A stretch of 64,000 bases of DNA from Pseudanabaena sp. PCC 7367 (GTDB lineage: Bacteria; Cyanobacteriota; Cyanobacteriia; Pseudanabaenales; Pseudanabaenaceae), in contig NC_019701.1 of the NCBI RefSeq assembly GCF_000317065.1, positions 4,350,001-4,414,000 of the forward strand. The letters are read 5' to 3'. Below, piece by piece: positions 1 through 8,241 of the stretch. The notes beneath the pieces are model-generated. The model was not told the DNA's origin. It saw only the letters and a list, made by a program, of their open reading frames with translations, and made no database searches. The translations under genes and the position numbers were made by a program. Within the stretch, counting starts at the first letter, position 1. Each line of letters begins with the position of its first letter.

Positions 1-228
1 GACTGCGGAAGATGTCCCAGCTACGATCACTAGCATCGTAAAAACTTTTAATTGGGGGGAGTCAAGGGCGCGCACTTCACCATAACCAACCCCAAAAATG
101 GTTATGACTACCATATAAATCGCATCAAGGAAGCTCCAACCAGCGAGTTTATAGCCCACTACTGCCGTAACGATCGTAACGACGAAGAATGATAGGCCGA
201 TAATGATCCGCTGTAATGAACCTTGCAT
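1..228 (-). CDS. Potassium channel family protein (N-terminal part, cut by window edge)
   Basis: Reading the minus strand from an ATG at 228 gives a peptide beginning MQGSLQRIIIGLSFF with a first membrane helix (about residues 9-27), a short pore helix and the filter-like motif FGVGYGE near residue 50, followed by the start of a second helix. This two-helix/pore pattern is that of Ion_trans_2 K+ channels, which in cyanobacteria usually carry a cytoplasmic TrkA-N (RCK) domain. That part lies outside the window. A GTG at 288 in the same frame would add about 20 polar residues. I prefer the ATG because homologues as I remember them begin near MQ-SLQRI. Family confidence is good; the exact start is uncertain. 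Confidence 0.7.
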   Translation of the reverse strand, partial: MQGSLQRIIIGLSFFVVTIVTAVVGYKLAGWSFLDAIYMVVITIFGVGYGEVRALDSPQLKVFTMLVIVAGTSSAV

Positions 229-861
229 CGAACCAGAGCGGTTTTGGGACTCTAGGAGTTCAGATTTGATACTTGATTTAACAGTCACAGGATCGCTAAT
301 TGGGTGATTAGATGTTTGGGGTTAGTCAATGTCAACAACTATAAGCAGGGTGATTTGCGCCTTTCGGAGACTATTGGCCTGGACTTTGAATAAATCAATC
401 AAAAATAATTGTGCGGCAGTTGAGTGCCAGCTAGGGGATATTCATCCACTAATAATTTGGCAGCAGATTATTTTTAACTTAGAGATTTAGAGGTAGGGAT
501 AGGATTCTTTGCAAATTTGTGAAGCTTGGTAGATTTATTAGTAGATGTAGATATTAGAACTGGGTTTGGAAAGTAACATAATCAGCCTTCATTCGGCTCT
601 ACCAATTAAGACCAATTAAGACCAATTAAGATAAACTTAGCCACACTACATTGACCTAAACGATCGCACTTGCCTAGATTTATATTGTTATTGTTCCTTA
701 CTTAAGCCTGATTGGTTTGTATCAATTATTGCTTAAATCCTAGATTGCCTAAGTCCCAGGCTGTCGGCTCAAGTTGATTTGGGGATATGTCTATCCACAA
801 TCCCACAGCAGCAATCGCTATTCTTGCCAAGGGGTGGTTGAAATTTGTATTAATGCCTTAA
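229..861. other. Gene-free spacer
   Basis: About 630 bases without a convincing gene. It holds the possible 5' extension of the channel gene (GTG at 288) and a triplicated 10-bp repeat at 601-630. No tRNA, strong terminator or clear promoter was recognised. Confidence 0.5.
601..630. repeat. 10-bp tandem repeat, three copies
   Basis: Three perfect consecutive copies of ACCAATTAAG inside the spacer. It is one of many short tandem duplications in this window and looks like a replication-slippage product. Confidence 0.9.
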
Positions 862-1758
862 TTACAATGTGGCTAAAAAATCACTTACCACCTGTTTGAC
901 ATCCTGTTCTTCTACATCCACCAAGTAGTTCAAGCGCCGCATTTCCACCGCATCAAGCCGACCCGCCAAACTGCTCAGGGCTGGTTCCAATTCTGGATGT
1001 TCTGCCAATGTGTCTAAACGCACAACCGGGGCGGCGGTATAGGTGGGGAAGTAGTTGCGATCGTCTTTGAGCACTACTAAATCTAACGATTCGATCAAAG
1101 CGTCGGTAGTGCCAACGGAGATTAGATCCACCTGCCCATCTGCCAGGGCACGATAGGTAAGGCTGTAGTCCATTGTTTTGGGCGTACCAGCAAAGACCAT
1201 TTCATAGGTACTCAGCAATCCATCCAGGCCGTCTTTGCGTTCAATGAATTCAAAGTCAAACCCAGCTTGCCACTCAGGTGTATAGGCAGTGACATCGGAA
1301 ATAGTTGCGATCGCAAATTGGCGGGCATCTTCCCCCCGAATCACGATCGCTTGATTGTTGGCAAACCCAAACGAGGGCAGCCAGGTAAGCTGAAAATCCT
1401 CTTGGTATTGTTTTTGCAGTTGCGAGGCTACCGCATCAGCGTTGCTGCTCGGTTCATTCTTCAGGATCGCCACAAAAGCAGTGCCCGTATATTCGGGATA
1501 AATATCTAGCTCACCGGTGGTGATCGCCTGATGGCAAATGAAAGTACCGCCCAGATTCAAGCGCCGTTTCACTTCTAAATCCGTGCTGGCTTCGATTTGC
1601 TGAGCAATCAATTCACCTAGAATAATACTCTCGGTAAAGTTTTTGGAACCAACTACGATCGCCTTAGCCTGGTTGGTCTGATCATTACAAGCCACGATCG
1701 CCACAGTCACTACAAGCATGGTTAGCAGCAAACCGATTGTTTGTTTAAACCTTCTCAT
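862..1758 (-). CDS. Osmoprotectant/choline-type ABC transporter substrate-binding lipoprotein
   Basis: 298 residues. The N-terminus is a lipoprotein signal: RR, a hydrophobic stretch, then lipobox-like AIVAC with the lipidated Cys near residue 24. The mature part starts with VGSKNFTESIILGEL, the hallmark of the OpuAC/ProX-OsmF quaternary-amine binding family, and contains the DIYPEYTGTA motif typical of these proteins. It should bind a quaternary amine or similar solute outside the inner membrane and deliver it to an ABC permease. No permease or ATPase gene lies beside it, so it is an orphan here or works with a distant transporter. The start at 1758 (MRRFKQ) fits the signal peptide. Family assignment is firm; the substrate is inference. 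Confidence 0.88.
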   Translation of the reverse strand: MRRFKQTIGLLLTMLVVTVAIVACNDQTNQAKAIVVGSKNFTESIILGELIAQQIEASTDLEVKRRLNLGGTFICHQAITTGELDIYPEYTGTAFVAILKNEPSSNADAVASQLQKQYQEDFQLTWLPSFGFANNQAIVIRGEDARQFAIATISDVTAYTPEWQAGFDFEFIERKDGLDGLLSTYEMVFAGTPKTMDYSLTYRALADGQVDLISVGTTDALIESLDLVVLKDDRNYFPTYTAAPVVRLDTLAEHPELEPALSSLAGRLDAVEMRRLNYLVDVEEQDVKQVVSDFLATL

Positions 1759-2512
1759 TCGCTACCTCTGCCTAAAATCTGATGAAACACGATCTTGATC
1801 ATTCATATAAGTGATATTCATATAAGTGATTAAGCACCCAACCGAAATTGGCTGGCACAAATAGTAAGCGAATTTACTACCTAATCCGATTAACTATTAA
1901 GTATCTTTACGGTCACGCAACAAAAGTTAAACAAAAAACATGAAGAAACTCTATAGAATATTAAGTTAGATGAGGTTCTTTAGGTTACACTAGCTACCAA
2001 TCTAATTAGTAATTGGGTTAGTAATAAATCAAGCTGAAGCTAATTAATTACTCTGTAGTTTCTGCAGGTAATTATGGTAACAAAAGAGTTTCAGATTATC
2101 CTTTTTAATTCTTGATTAAAAGCAATAATTGCTTAAGTCTAAATTGCTAAATCCACTTTGCTTCAGGTTATTTGATTAATTAAAATAAACTATTCAAAAT
2201 TAGCTCTGTCGGCTATTTATAGTTCTAAGGCAATAATGGTAAACCTAGTCAGTGAATTGGTTCATAAAAGTGAATTGGTTCATAAAACTGATATCTCAGA
2301 CAATTGCAAGACTAGATTATTGGTAGTAAGAACATAGTTTAGTTTATGAGTAGGCGATCGCAGATGATTTAGAACATTATTAAATGTCTATTTGTGATGC
2401 TAATTAAATTTTCAATATAGTTTCAATTCAGGCTTGCTCAAAGCTTTTTTAGCTAGTGCATAGGCCAGGGTAAAAAATTAAAATCTTGTAAATATATTTT
2501 TAGGTGATAGCT
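1759..2512. other. A+T-rich spacer with two tandem duplications
   Basis: No gene seen. It contains a perfect 15-bp duplication at 1801-1830 (unit ATTCATATAAGTGAT) and a perfect 18-bp duplication at 2251-2286 (unit AGTGAATTGGTTCATAAA). The promoter of the following small membrane-protein gene must lie near its end, but no convincing box could be picked. Confidence 0.6.
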
Positions 2513-2827
2513 ATGAATGAATTTGGTAATTATCAATTTAAATGTACCCTCAAGCTAGGTGATATCTACGGTCAAATAATTATCTGGCTGGCGGTAATTT
2601 TTGCTAGTTTGGCTGCGGCTTTGTCGCTAATGAGCCATCCGATCTATTCCCTTGCTGCGGTTGGCCTAATCATTGTGCTATCGCTACCATTCTTGCTGTT
2701 TGCGTTTGTGACTACTTTGTTTAACCACATTGAAATTTCGCCGATCGATCAAACTGCAAAGGTGAAAGCCGTGCGATCGAATGTAGTTGCTCAGCCTGGA
2801 ACTGGTGTGGTTAAGGCGGCAATTTAG
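2513..2827 (+). CDS. Small two-helix membrane protein, unknown function
   Basis: 104 residues from the ATG at 2513. An in-frame GTG at 2504 would add three residues, but AGGTGAT just upstream of 2513 works as a ribosome binding site for the ATG. After a polar start (MNEFGNYQFKCTLKLGDIYG) come two hydrophobic helices (about 20-42 and 49-71) and a hydrophilic tail. It resembles small conserved cyanobacterial membrane proteins I cannot name. No operon partner: the next gene is convergent. Probably inner or thylakoid membrane. Function unknown. Confidence 0.65.
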   Translation: MNEFGNYQFKCTLKLGDIYGQIIIWLAVIFASLAAALSLMSHPIYSLAAVGLIIVLSLPFLLFAFVTTLFNHIEISPIDQTAKVKAVRSNVVAQPGTGVVKAAI

Positions 2828-2988
2828 GCCTGATTTTAAAGTGAGCTAGCGATCGCAACTAGTTTTAGTTTAATTCTAGTTTAAGAATTAGCCATAATAT
2901 TTCTTCGTAATGTCCTGGGGTAATTAACGCTCCAGGATATTTTGATGGTTTGCATCATTTATATGACTGGACGGCAAGCGGGAAGGGA

Positions 2989-3609
2989 CTATTGATTGAG
3001 GCGATCGAGCGGTTTTTTTTGCCTTCTCTTTTGCCACCATCGCCATGAAATAACCAAGCTGGCCAGATAGAGCAGGACAACAATTATTAATATCCCCCTG
3101 GCGATCGCGGTGTCTGCCCCTGGCCACAGATAGCCACAAAGGGCTAGCACTAAACACCTCTCAACGATCGAAACTTGCAAACCATAGTGCTTTGGGTCCC
3201 AATAGGAAAGGGGACTAATAAACCGATAGTTGCTGAAAGGATAGAAGTGACGATGGGCATCACTGTTATGGACAGGTAGGTCAAACAGCGAATGCAAAAC
3301 TGCACTGATTAAACAAATGCCGATCACGCTAGCTCCAGCCCAGTAGGCGATCGTTGCGCCAATCATGGCCAGGGGAATTGAATGAAAGGCTGCTACTAAA
3401 TTTTGCCAGAGCGGTAACTCATAGGTAATCCCCCAGATTTCGCGCTCCGGCTGCCGCTTGATCCATTTGGCCCAGAAATACATCCCAAAAATTGGTAGGT
3501 CGGGTAGCACTGCCCCAAAGGCGATCGCCAGCCCCAATGAGTTATGGTGGGTGGCAGCAAGCACACTGAAGCAGGAAAGATTAACGATCGCGTGGCTAGG
3601 AGTATTCAC
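2989..3609 (-). CDS. YdjM/DUF457-like integral membrane protein, putative metal-dependent hydrolase
   Basis: 206 residues with about four to five hydrophobic helices. Near the N-terminus is SHAIVN, then DLPIFGMYFWAK, and a central HSLFDLPVHNSDAHRHFYPF motif rich in His and Asp. This spacing recalls the membrane-bound YdjM/DUF457 proteins, considered metal-dependent hydrolase relatives. The start is a GTG at 3609 that falls inside a four-copy octanucleotide repeat, and the frame is closed just upstream by a TGA in the repeat. The Lys/Arg-rich C-terminus is probably cytoplasmic. It lies downstream of, and on the same strand as, the sensor kinase gene with a short gap. Function is inferred from family resemblance only. 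Confidence 0.6.
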   Translation of the reverse strand: MNTPSHAIVNLSCFSVLAATHHNSLGLAIAFGAVLPDLPIFGMYFWAKWIKRQPEREIWGITYELPLWQNLVAAFHSIPLAMIGATIAYWAGASVIGICLISAVLHSLFDLPVHNSDAHRHFYPFSNYRFISPLSYWDPKHYGLQVSIVERCLVLALCGYLWPGADTAIARGILIIVVLLYLASLVISWRWWQKRRQKKPLDRLNQ

Positions 3610-3633
3610 GTATTCACGTATTCACGTATTCAC
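3602..3633. repeat. Octanucleotide repeat, four copies, overlapping a start codon
   Basis: Four perfect copies of GTATTCAC. On the minus strand the unit reads GTGAATAC, so each copy offers a GTG, and the GTG of the last copy starts the YdjM-like gene. Each upstream GTG opens a three-codon frame (GTG AAT ACG) closed by a TGA overlapping the next GTG. Confidence 0.9.
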
Positions 3634-3658
3634 GATTACCGCTACATAATTAGACCAA

Positions 3659-5581
3659 TTAAGCTATCTGCAATGGCAACTCAATTATAAACTCAGTCCC
3701 CTGATCCGGTTCAGAGTTGCAATAAAGACTACCCTGGTGTTTTTCGGTCACAATTTGATAGCTGATCGATAACCCTAGGCCAGTTCCCTTGCCCACTGCC
3801 TTAGTGGTGAAAAAGGGATCAAATAAACGCGCCTTTGCCTGTTCCGGAATGCCAGGGCCATTATCGGCAATCCGAATTTGCAACCGATCGTCATCGTTTA
3901 CGATCGTGCTGATATTAATCAAACTAGCTTTAAACGGTTGCCCCTGCGATCGCCGTTCCATATTCTCGGCCTCGATCGCATCGATCGCATTACTCAGAAT
4001 ATTCATAAATACCTGGTTAAGCTGCCCAGCATAGCAATTAATCCGAGGCAGATCGTTATATTCCTTGACCACCTTAATCTCTGGATGGTCAGACTTGGCC
4101 TTCAGCCGATTTTGCAGAATCATCAGGGTACTATCAATCCCCTCATGAATATCCACATTTTTAATTTCAGCCTCATCCATGCGCGAAAAATTGCGCAAGG
4201 AAATCACGATTTTTTGAATCCGATCCGCCCCCACCTTCATCGAGTTGAGTAAATTGGGCAAGTCTTCTTCGACAAAATCTAGTTCGACCGCCTCGATCTC
4301 TGCCTGAATTTCAGCGGCTGGTTCAGGGTAGTGCTTTTGGAATAAATTCAATACTCCTAGCAAGTCAGTCACATAGCGATTGGCATGGACTAAATTGCCA
4401 TAGATAAAATTAACCGGGTTGTTGATTTCGTGGGCAACCCCTGCCACTAACTGCCCCAGGCTAGACATTTTCTCAGTTTGGACTAGTTGCGATTGGGTTT
4501 TTTGGAGCTGATTTAAGGTATTTTGCAGATATTGAGTTTGGTCTCGCAGCAGTTTTTCCGATTCCGTTAGGGCTTCATTTGATTCCTGGAGTTCTCGCTG
4601 AGCATAAATCCGCTGCGCCACCTGGGTCTCTAGCTCTCCATTGGCATATTCCAGCTTTTCCACGGCCAGAATTTTTTCGCGGTTGATATCAATATAGTTA
4701 AGGCAGAGGCCACAAAATGGTACTAAATAAGCAATGATTTTGAGGAAGTGGGCAACGTTGAAATTACTGTCAAACAATGCTGATGAACCAAATGCCATGT
4801 GCAACTGGGTTACTACCTGGGGAATTACACCAATCAGCAGAGAAAGAGAGAACAGGCTGGGATATTTTTGATAAAAGCGCGGAAATACAAATATGCCGCC
4901 CACCAGAAAGAGCATCAATGGTGCCACATCCCAGGGGCGGGTAATCATGGCGCTAGGGAACATGGTTTGGGGTAGGCTATTGGATTTCACGCAGATCAGA
5001 ATAATCCCATAGGCGATCAGACCAGAGATGGTGCTAGCGATCGCAATAAACCAGGCATTTCCTTTCCACTCTTTGCGGTTGGTGAACAGAAATAAACTGG
5101 TGCCAGCGATCATAATTACCGCACTGAACAAACGACAAATCGCCCAGGTAAAAGGAATCAAGGAGCGATTATCAGCTACACCCTGGATCAGGCGATCGGC
5201 AGCGAGGGTATGAAATGCATCCATACAACCAGCATAGAAAAGCGCCACGCCAATAATAGGCGTAACCACGTCGCCGCTGAGGGCAAATTGAATAAACGCA
5301 AGTGCGGCGGTAAATGCCCCGGTACAAAAAGCAGACCACTCTAATATGGTGTGCGTAAAACTACCGGAAAGAGCATGGTGCAGCGCATCAATAAACTCCA
5401 CCCTGGTATCGGTTTCTAAAGCGTTTATGTCAAGTGGCGCACCGATCGTACTGAAACTAACTCCTGCAAGCTCTAACAAGAAAGGAATGGTACAAATAAC
5501 TAAAACTGACCAGAGCAGCTTATATGGAAATTTGGGATTACTAGTCAATTGTTCGTTTCCCCTGTCAATATCTAGATACAT
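3659..5581 (-). CDS. Membrane sensor histidine kinase, MASE3-like multi-helix input domain
   Basis: About 640 residues. The N-terminal half has about eight hydrophobic helices (residues 22-295) including TPIIGVALFYAGCMDAFHTL, resembling MASE3-type membrane sensor domains. A long coiled coil (about 305-375) leads to the transmitter: H-box GVAHEINNPVNF with phospho-accepting His near 384, N-box FMNILSNAIDAIE, G1 ADNGPGIP, F-box DPFFTT and G2 GKGTGLGLS. This H-box subtype is common in large cyanobacterial kinases. There is no receiver domain and no adjacent response regulator, so it is an orphan kinase with unknown signal. Start: ATG at 5581, with a GTG one codon upstream as alternative. Confidence 0.85.
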   Translation of the reverse strand: MYLDIDRGNEQLTSNPKFPYKLLWSVLVICTIPFLLELAGVSFSTIGAPLDINALETDTRVEFIDALHHALSGSFTHTILEWSAFCTGAFTAALAFIQFALSGDVVTPIIGVALFYAGCMDAFHTLAADRLIQGVADNRSLIPFTWAICRLFSAVIMIAGTSLFLFTNRKEWKGNAWFIAIASTISGLIAYGIILICVKSNSLPQTMFPSAMITRPWDVAPLMLFLVGGIFVFPRFYQKYPSLFSLSLLIGVIPQVVTQLHMAFGSSALFDSNFNVAHFLKIIAYLVPFCGLCLNYIDINREKILAVEKLEYANGELETQVAQRIYAQRELQESNEALTESEKLLRDQTQYLQNTLNQLQKTQSQLVQTEKMSSLGQLVAGVAHEINNPVNFIYGNLVHANRYVTDLLGVLNLFQKHYPEPAAEIQAEIEAVELDFVEEDLPNLLNSMKVGADRIQKIVISLRNFSRMDEAEIKNVDIHEGIDSTLMILQNRLKAKSDHPEIKVVKEYNDLPRINCYAGQLNQVFMNILSNAIDAIEAENMERRSQGQPFKASLINISTIVNDDDRLQIRIADNGPGIPEQAKARLFDPFFTTKAVGKGTGLGLSISYQIVTEKHQGSLYCNSEPDQGTEFIIELPLQIA

Positions 5582-6413
5582 CACACATATGTCATTAAGT
5601 ATATTGGAAATAGCAAATCTAGGACATTACACATTGGTGGGATGATTTAACGATTTGGTGAGCCTACATTTAGCGATCGAGCCAACTGAGATCTTAGATT
5701 AGATATATGCTGAATATTTGCAATAGCTGCATTTCCTACCCGGATTGGGCAACGCCAGTCTAGACAAGCCGGTTTTGTTGAATTAAGAACGGCTCAATGT
5801 AAGGTTCAGAGCCATCATTTACCAGTCAGTTGCATCAAATTATGCGGTAGCTTGAGCTAGCAAGTAATACCTGAACATGATGCATTGACAAAGCCCAGTG
5901 TGAGGAGTGGCCAGTCCAAAGCAACTTACTATATCGCTATTATTCCGTAGTTATTGTATATATGCCAACTAAACGCTCATATCCAAGCTCAGCATAAACG
6001 CTGTATATCAAATAATTATATATTTCAAGAATTTTTTAGGTGGTTTCCAATCTGGGAACTTAAACCTTATTTTTAGTTTTAATTGGGCTGATGAGCAACT
6101 TTTTGGACGTATTGCCGTCAAGATTAAAACTGCTGCAAATTTGACCGACCATTAAGTAACCTAATTCTCGTGTTGCCTAATTCAAGTATGGTAATAGCAG
6201 GAATATAAAATAGAATGTACAGCCGATCGCATTTTGCACTACGACAGCTTGTTGAATCATCCCATTTGTCGTCATCTTTATGGGCTAGTTATTTCAAGCT
6301 AAACACTAGCAGGCTCAGATCCAAACGGCAAAACCTGATCAGGCTTTTACAAATGGCCTAATTGCGATGAGCTTTTACGATCGATTATTGCGGAGTAAAT
6401 AACTATAAGCGAT
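5582..6413. other. Long spacer with a Yfr1-like core motif and an inverted repeat
   Basis: About 830 bases with no convincing protein gene. On the minus strand at 5908-5898 it contains ACTCCTCACAC, identical to the conserved unpaired core of the cyanobacterial small RNA Yfr1. Thirteen bases further on is an inverted repeat (TGCATCA/TGATGCA, 5831-5884). The expected U-rich terminator of Yfr1 is not visible, so an RNA gene is not called. Confidence 0.35.
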
Positions 6414-6911
6414 ATGTCTAAATCTAATCCCGATCGCCGCAGTGAAAAGCAGGTTTGGCGATATCTGGTTGTTGCCCTGCTTTGTATTTTGGGGTTAAGC
6501 ATGGGCGCAATGGCAGTAGTAGCCAAATCTACGCGGCTGGATCTGTGGACCTATTTAAACAGTCGCACCCACAAAACCATCACAGTGCAAGAGTTGCAGC
6601 AAGGCTTGGTTGAACCGCTGGTTTTAATTGATGTGCGATCGCCCCAGGAATATGCTGAAGATCACATTTTGGGCAGCGTTCTAGTGCCGATCGATGAGAT
6701 TGAGTCTGGCGACGGGGTGCAGCAAATCCAGGCAATTGTGGAGCAAAGTTTAGGCGCTGGCCAACCCCAACCAACTGTGGTGCTTTATTGCCGCACGGGG
6801 CCGCGATCGCATCGAGCCTATGCCAAACTTTCCAAAGCAGCAGACTTCAATTTTGTAGTGCTAGAGGGTGGGATCACCGCATGGCGCGAGACTGTTCAGG
6901 CCGGGCTCTAG
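6414..6911 (+). CDS. Membrane-anchored rhodanese-like domain protein
   Basis: 165 residues. A polar N-terminus and one hydrophobic helix (about 16-37) form a signal anchor. A single rhodanese domain follows: LIDVRSPQEYAEDHI (about 71-85) and the active-site loop CRTGPRS with the catalytic Cys at 126. The persulfide-carrying Cys and the anion-binding Arg of the CRxGxR loop are intact, so sulfurtransferase or related activity is plausible; the acceptor is unknown. The domain would face the periplasm or lumen if the anchor inserts N-in. It is convergent with the nuclease gene, ending 14 bases before it. Confidence 0.85.
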   Translation: MSKSNPDRRSEKQVWRYLVVALLCILGLSMGAMAVVAKSTRLDLWTYLNSRTHKTITVQELQQGLVEPLVLIDVRSPQEYAEDHILGSVLVPIDEIESGDGVQQIQAIVEQSLGAGQPQPTVVLYCRTGPRSHRAYAKLSKAADFNFVVLEGGITAWRETVQAGL

Positions 6912-6925
6912 ATCGAGATCGGGCT

Positions 6926-7948
6926 TTAGATTTCTATTTCGGGTATTTGCTCCAGACTGGTTGCCAATTGTTCCGGATGCTTAATTAGTTCAGTGGGTAG
7001 ATCAGAAATTTGGGGCGATCGAGATGTCAGCAGCTCCACTAATTCATTGTTTTTATTACTTGCATCAGCTTCTATCAGCGCGTCACGATCGCAGCGATAG
7101 GCAAAATCACAATGTTTACACACCTCAACAGCAGAACTAGTAAGCTCTATTTTGGGAAAATCGTTTGTTTGTTTGGCTTGGTCGATCGCCGCCAATATCT
7201 CTTTTAAATCTGCCCTAGTCCTTTCATGTTGCTCGGCATCATAGCCTAATGTAGTTGCTTTGGCCTTATTGGCAAACCAATAGGTGATTTTAAGTTGATC
7301 GGGCTGGTAGGCGGTGGTTTCCGCCAGCAAAAATAAATAGAGCCGAGTTTGCCAGCTTGCTCGTAATTGTGAGGTGGGAATTGGCTTTTGATGGGTCTTC
7401 CAATCTACAATCAGGGCTGAACTATCGGCAAAGAACACCAGATCATATACCGCCGTGAGGGTATAGACTTGGGCAGCCTTATCCCTCTCTGGTCTTTGTG
7501 CCAATATATTATCTAACTCACTGCCAGGCATACTCTCAGACATACTTCCAGACATACTTCCAGGCATACTCAATGTACGGCGATGTTCACTGTGGCGATC
7601 GCCACCGATCGATTGCTGTAATTGGGCAAGCCACTCCTGGGAGCAATCCAGCCATTTTTGCAACTTGCGATCCTGATAATTAACCACCAAAGGTTCAACA
7701 TCAAGTCCCAGGGCATGTTGTTGCATCAGCAGATGAAACTTTTGCCCCAACTGCATTTTTTCTTCTTGAATGCTAGAAATAGGGGTAGTTAGGCTATCAA
7801 TATAAGTATGCTGAAACTTACGCCGACAGGTTTGCCATTTGCTCAGATGACTCTGGGCGATCGCAATGGGGGCTGATTGATGACGAACGGGGTCAGCATC
7901 AACCTTAGTAGTGAAGGGGTCAGGAGCGATCGCAAGATCTTCTTGCAT
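6926..7948 (-). CDS. Single-domain PD-(D/E)XK nuclease of the RecB/Cas4 type with Fe-S cysteine pattern
   Basis: 340 residues. The RecB-family nuclease motifs are visible in order: GxxxH-like GQKFH (68-72), Asp169 in VYDLVF, DWK (182-184) and QTRLY (200-204, the QxxxY motif). One Cys near the N-terminus (Cys41, in TCRRKF) and a C-x2-C-x5-C group (277, 280, 286) match the arrangement that holds the 4Fe-4S cluster in Cas4 and AddB nucleases. There is no helicase domain and no cas gene nearby. A low-complexity Met/Ser/Gly segment (about 128-143), encoded by a degenerate 12-bp repeat, interrupts the fold before the catalytic core. Likely a DNA exonuclease or repair factor; substrate unknown. Confidence 0.8.
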   Translation of the reverse strand: MQEDLAIAPDPFTTKVDADPVRHQSAPIAIAQSHLSKWQTCRRKFQHTYIDSLTTPISSIQEEKMQLGQKFHLLMQQHALGLDVEPLVVNYQDRKLQKWLDCSQEWLAQLQQSIGGDRHSEHRRTLSMPGSMSGSMSESMPGSELDNILAQRPERDKAAQVYTLTAVYDLVFFADSSALIVDWKTHQKPIPTSQLRASWQTRLYLFLLAETTAYQPDQLKITYWFANKAKATTLGYDAEQHERTRADLKEILAAIDQAKQTNDFPKIELTSSAVEVCKHCDFAYRCDRDALIEADASNKNNELVELLTSRSPQISDLPTELIKHPEQLATSLEQIPEIEI

Positions 7949-8241
7949 GTTTTAAACTAATACAGCACTAATACAATTAATACAAGTTAACAAGCCAGAT
8001 ATTATTGTCACATCTTGAGCAACCTAAGTTCGACAGAGCTTTGCATTCCCTAACTTTATTGTTAGTGGGGATCATCAGGGAGCTCTATTGCTTTATTAGC
8101 GATCGTTTTTCATGGAACTGGTATTGGGCATGTTCCCCAGATTCAACTGGTGCATTTACCATGTTTTGTTCACAAATTAACTATAAATTGGCTTTTATTG
8201 TCTATCTCTGTTTCATCTTATTTCAACTAGTTTAGTATCGT

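Noticed and set aside
2924-3157. Minus-strand 77-residue frame overlapping the YdjM-like gene
   Set aside because: Frame shadow of the longer gene, no own signals.
8005-8235. 76-residue open frame before the ethylene-receptor-like kinase
   Set aside because: No ribosome binding site, irregular composition and no recognisable motif; probably leader sequence.
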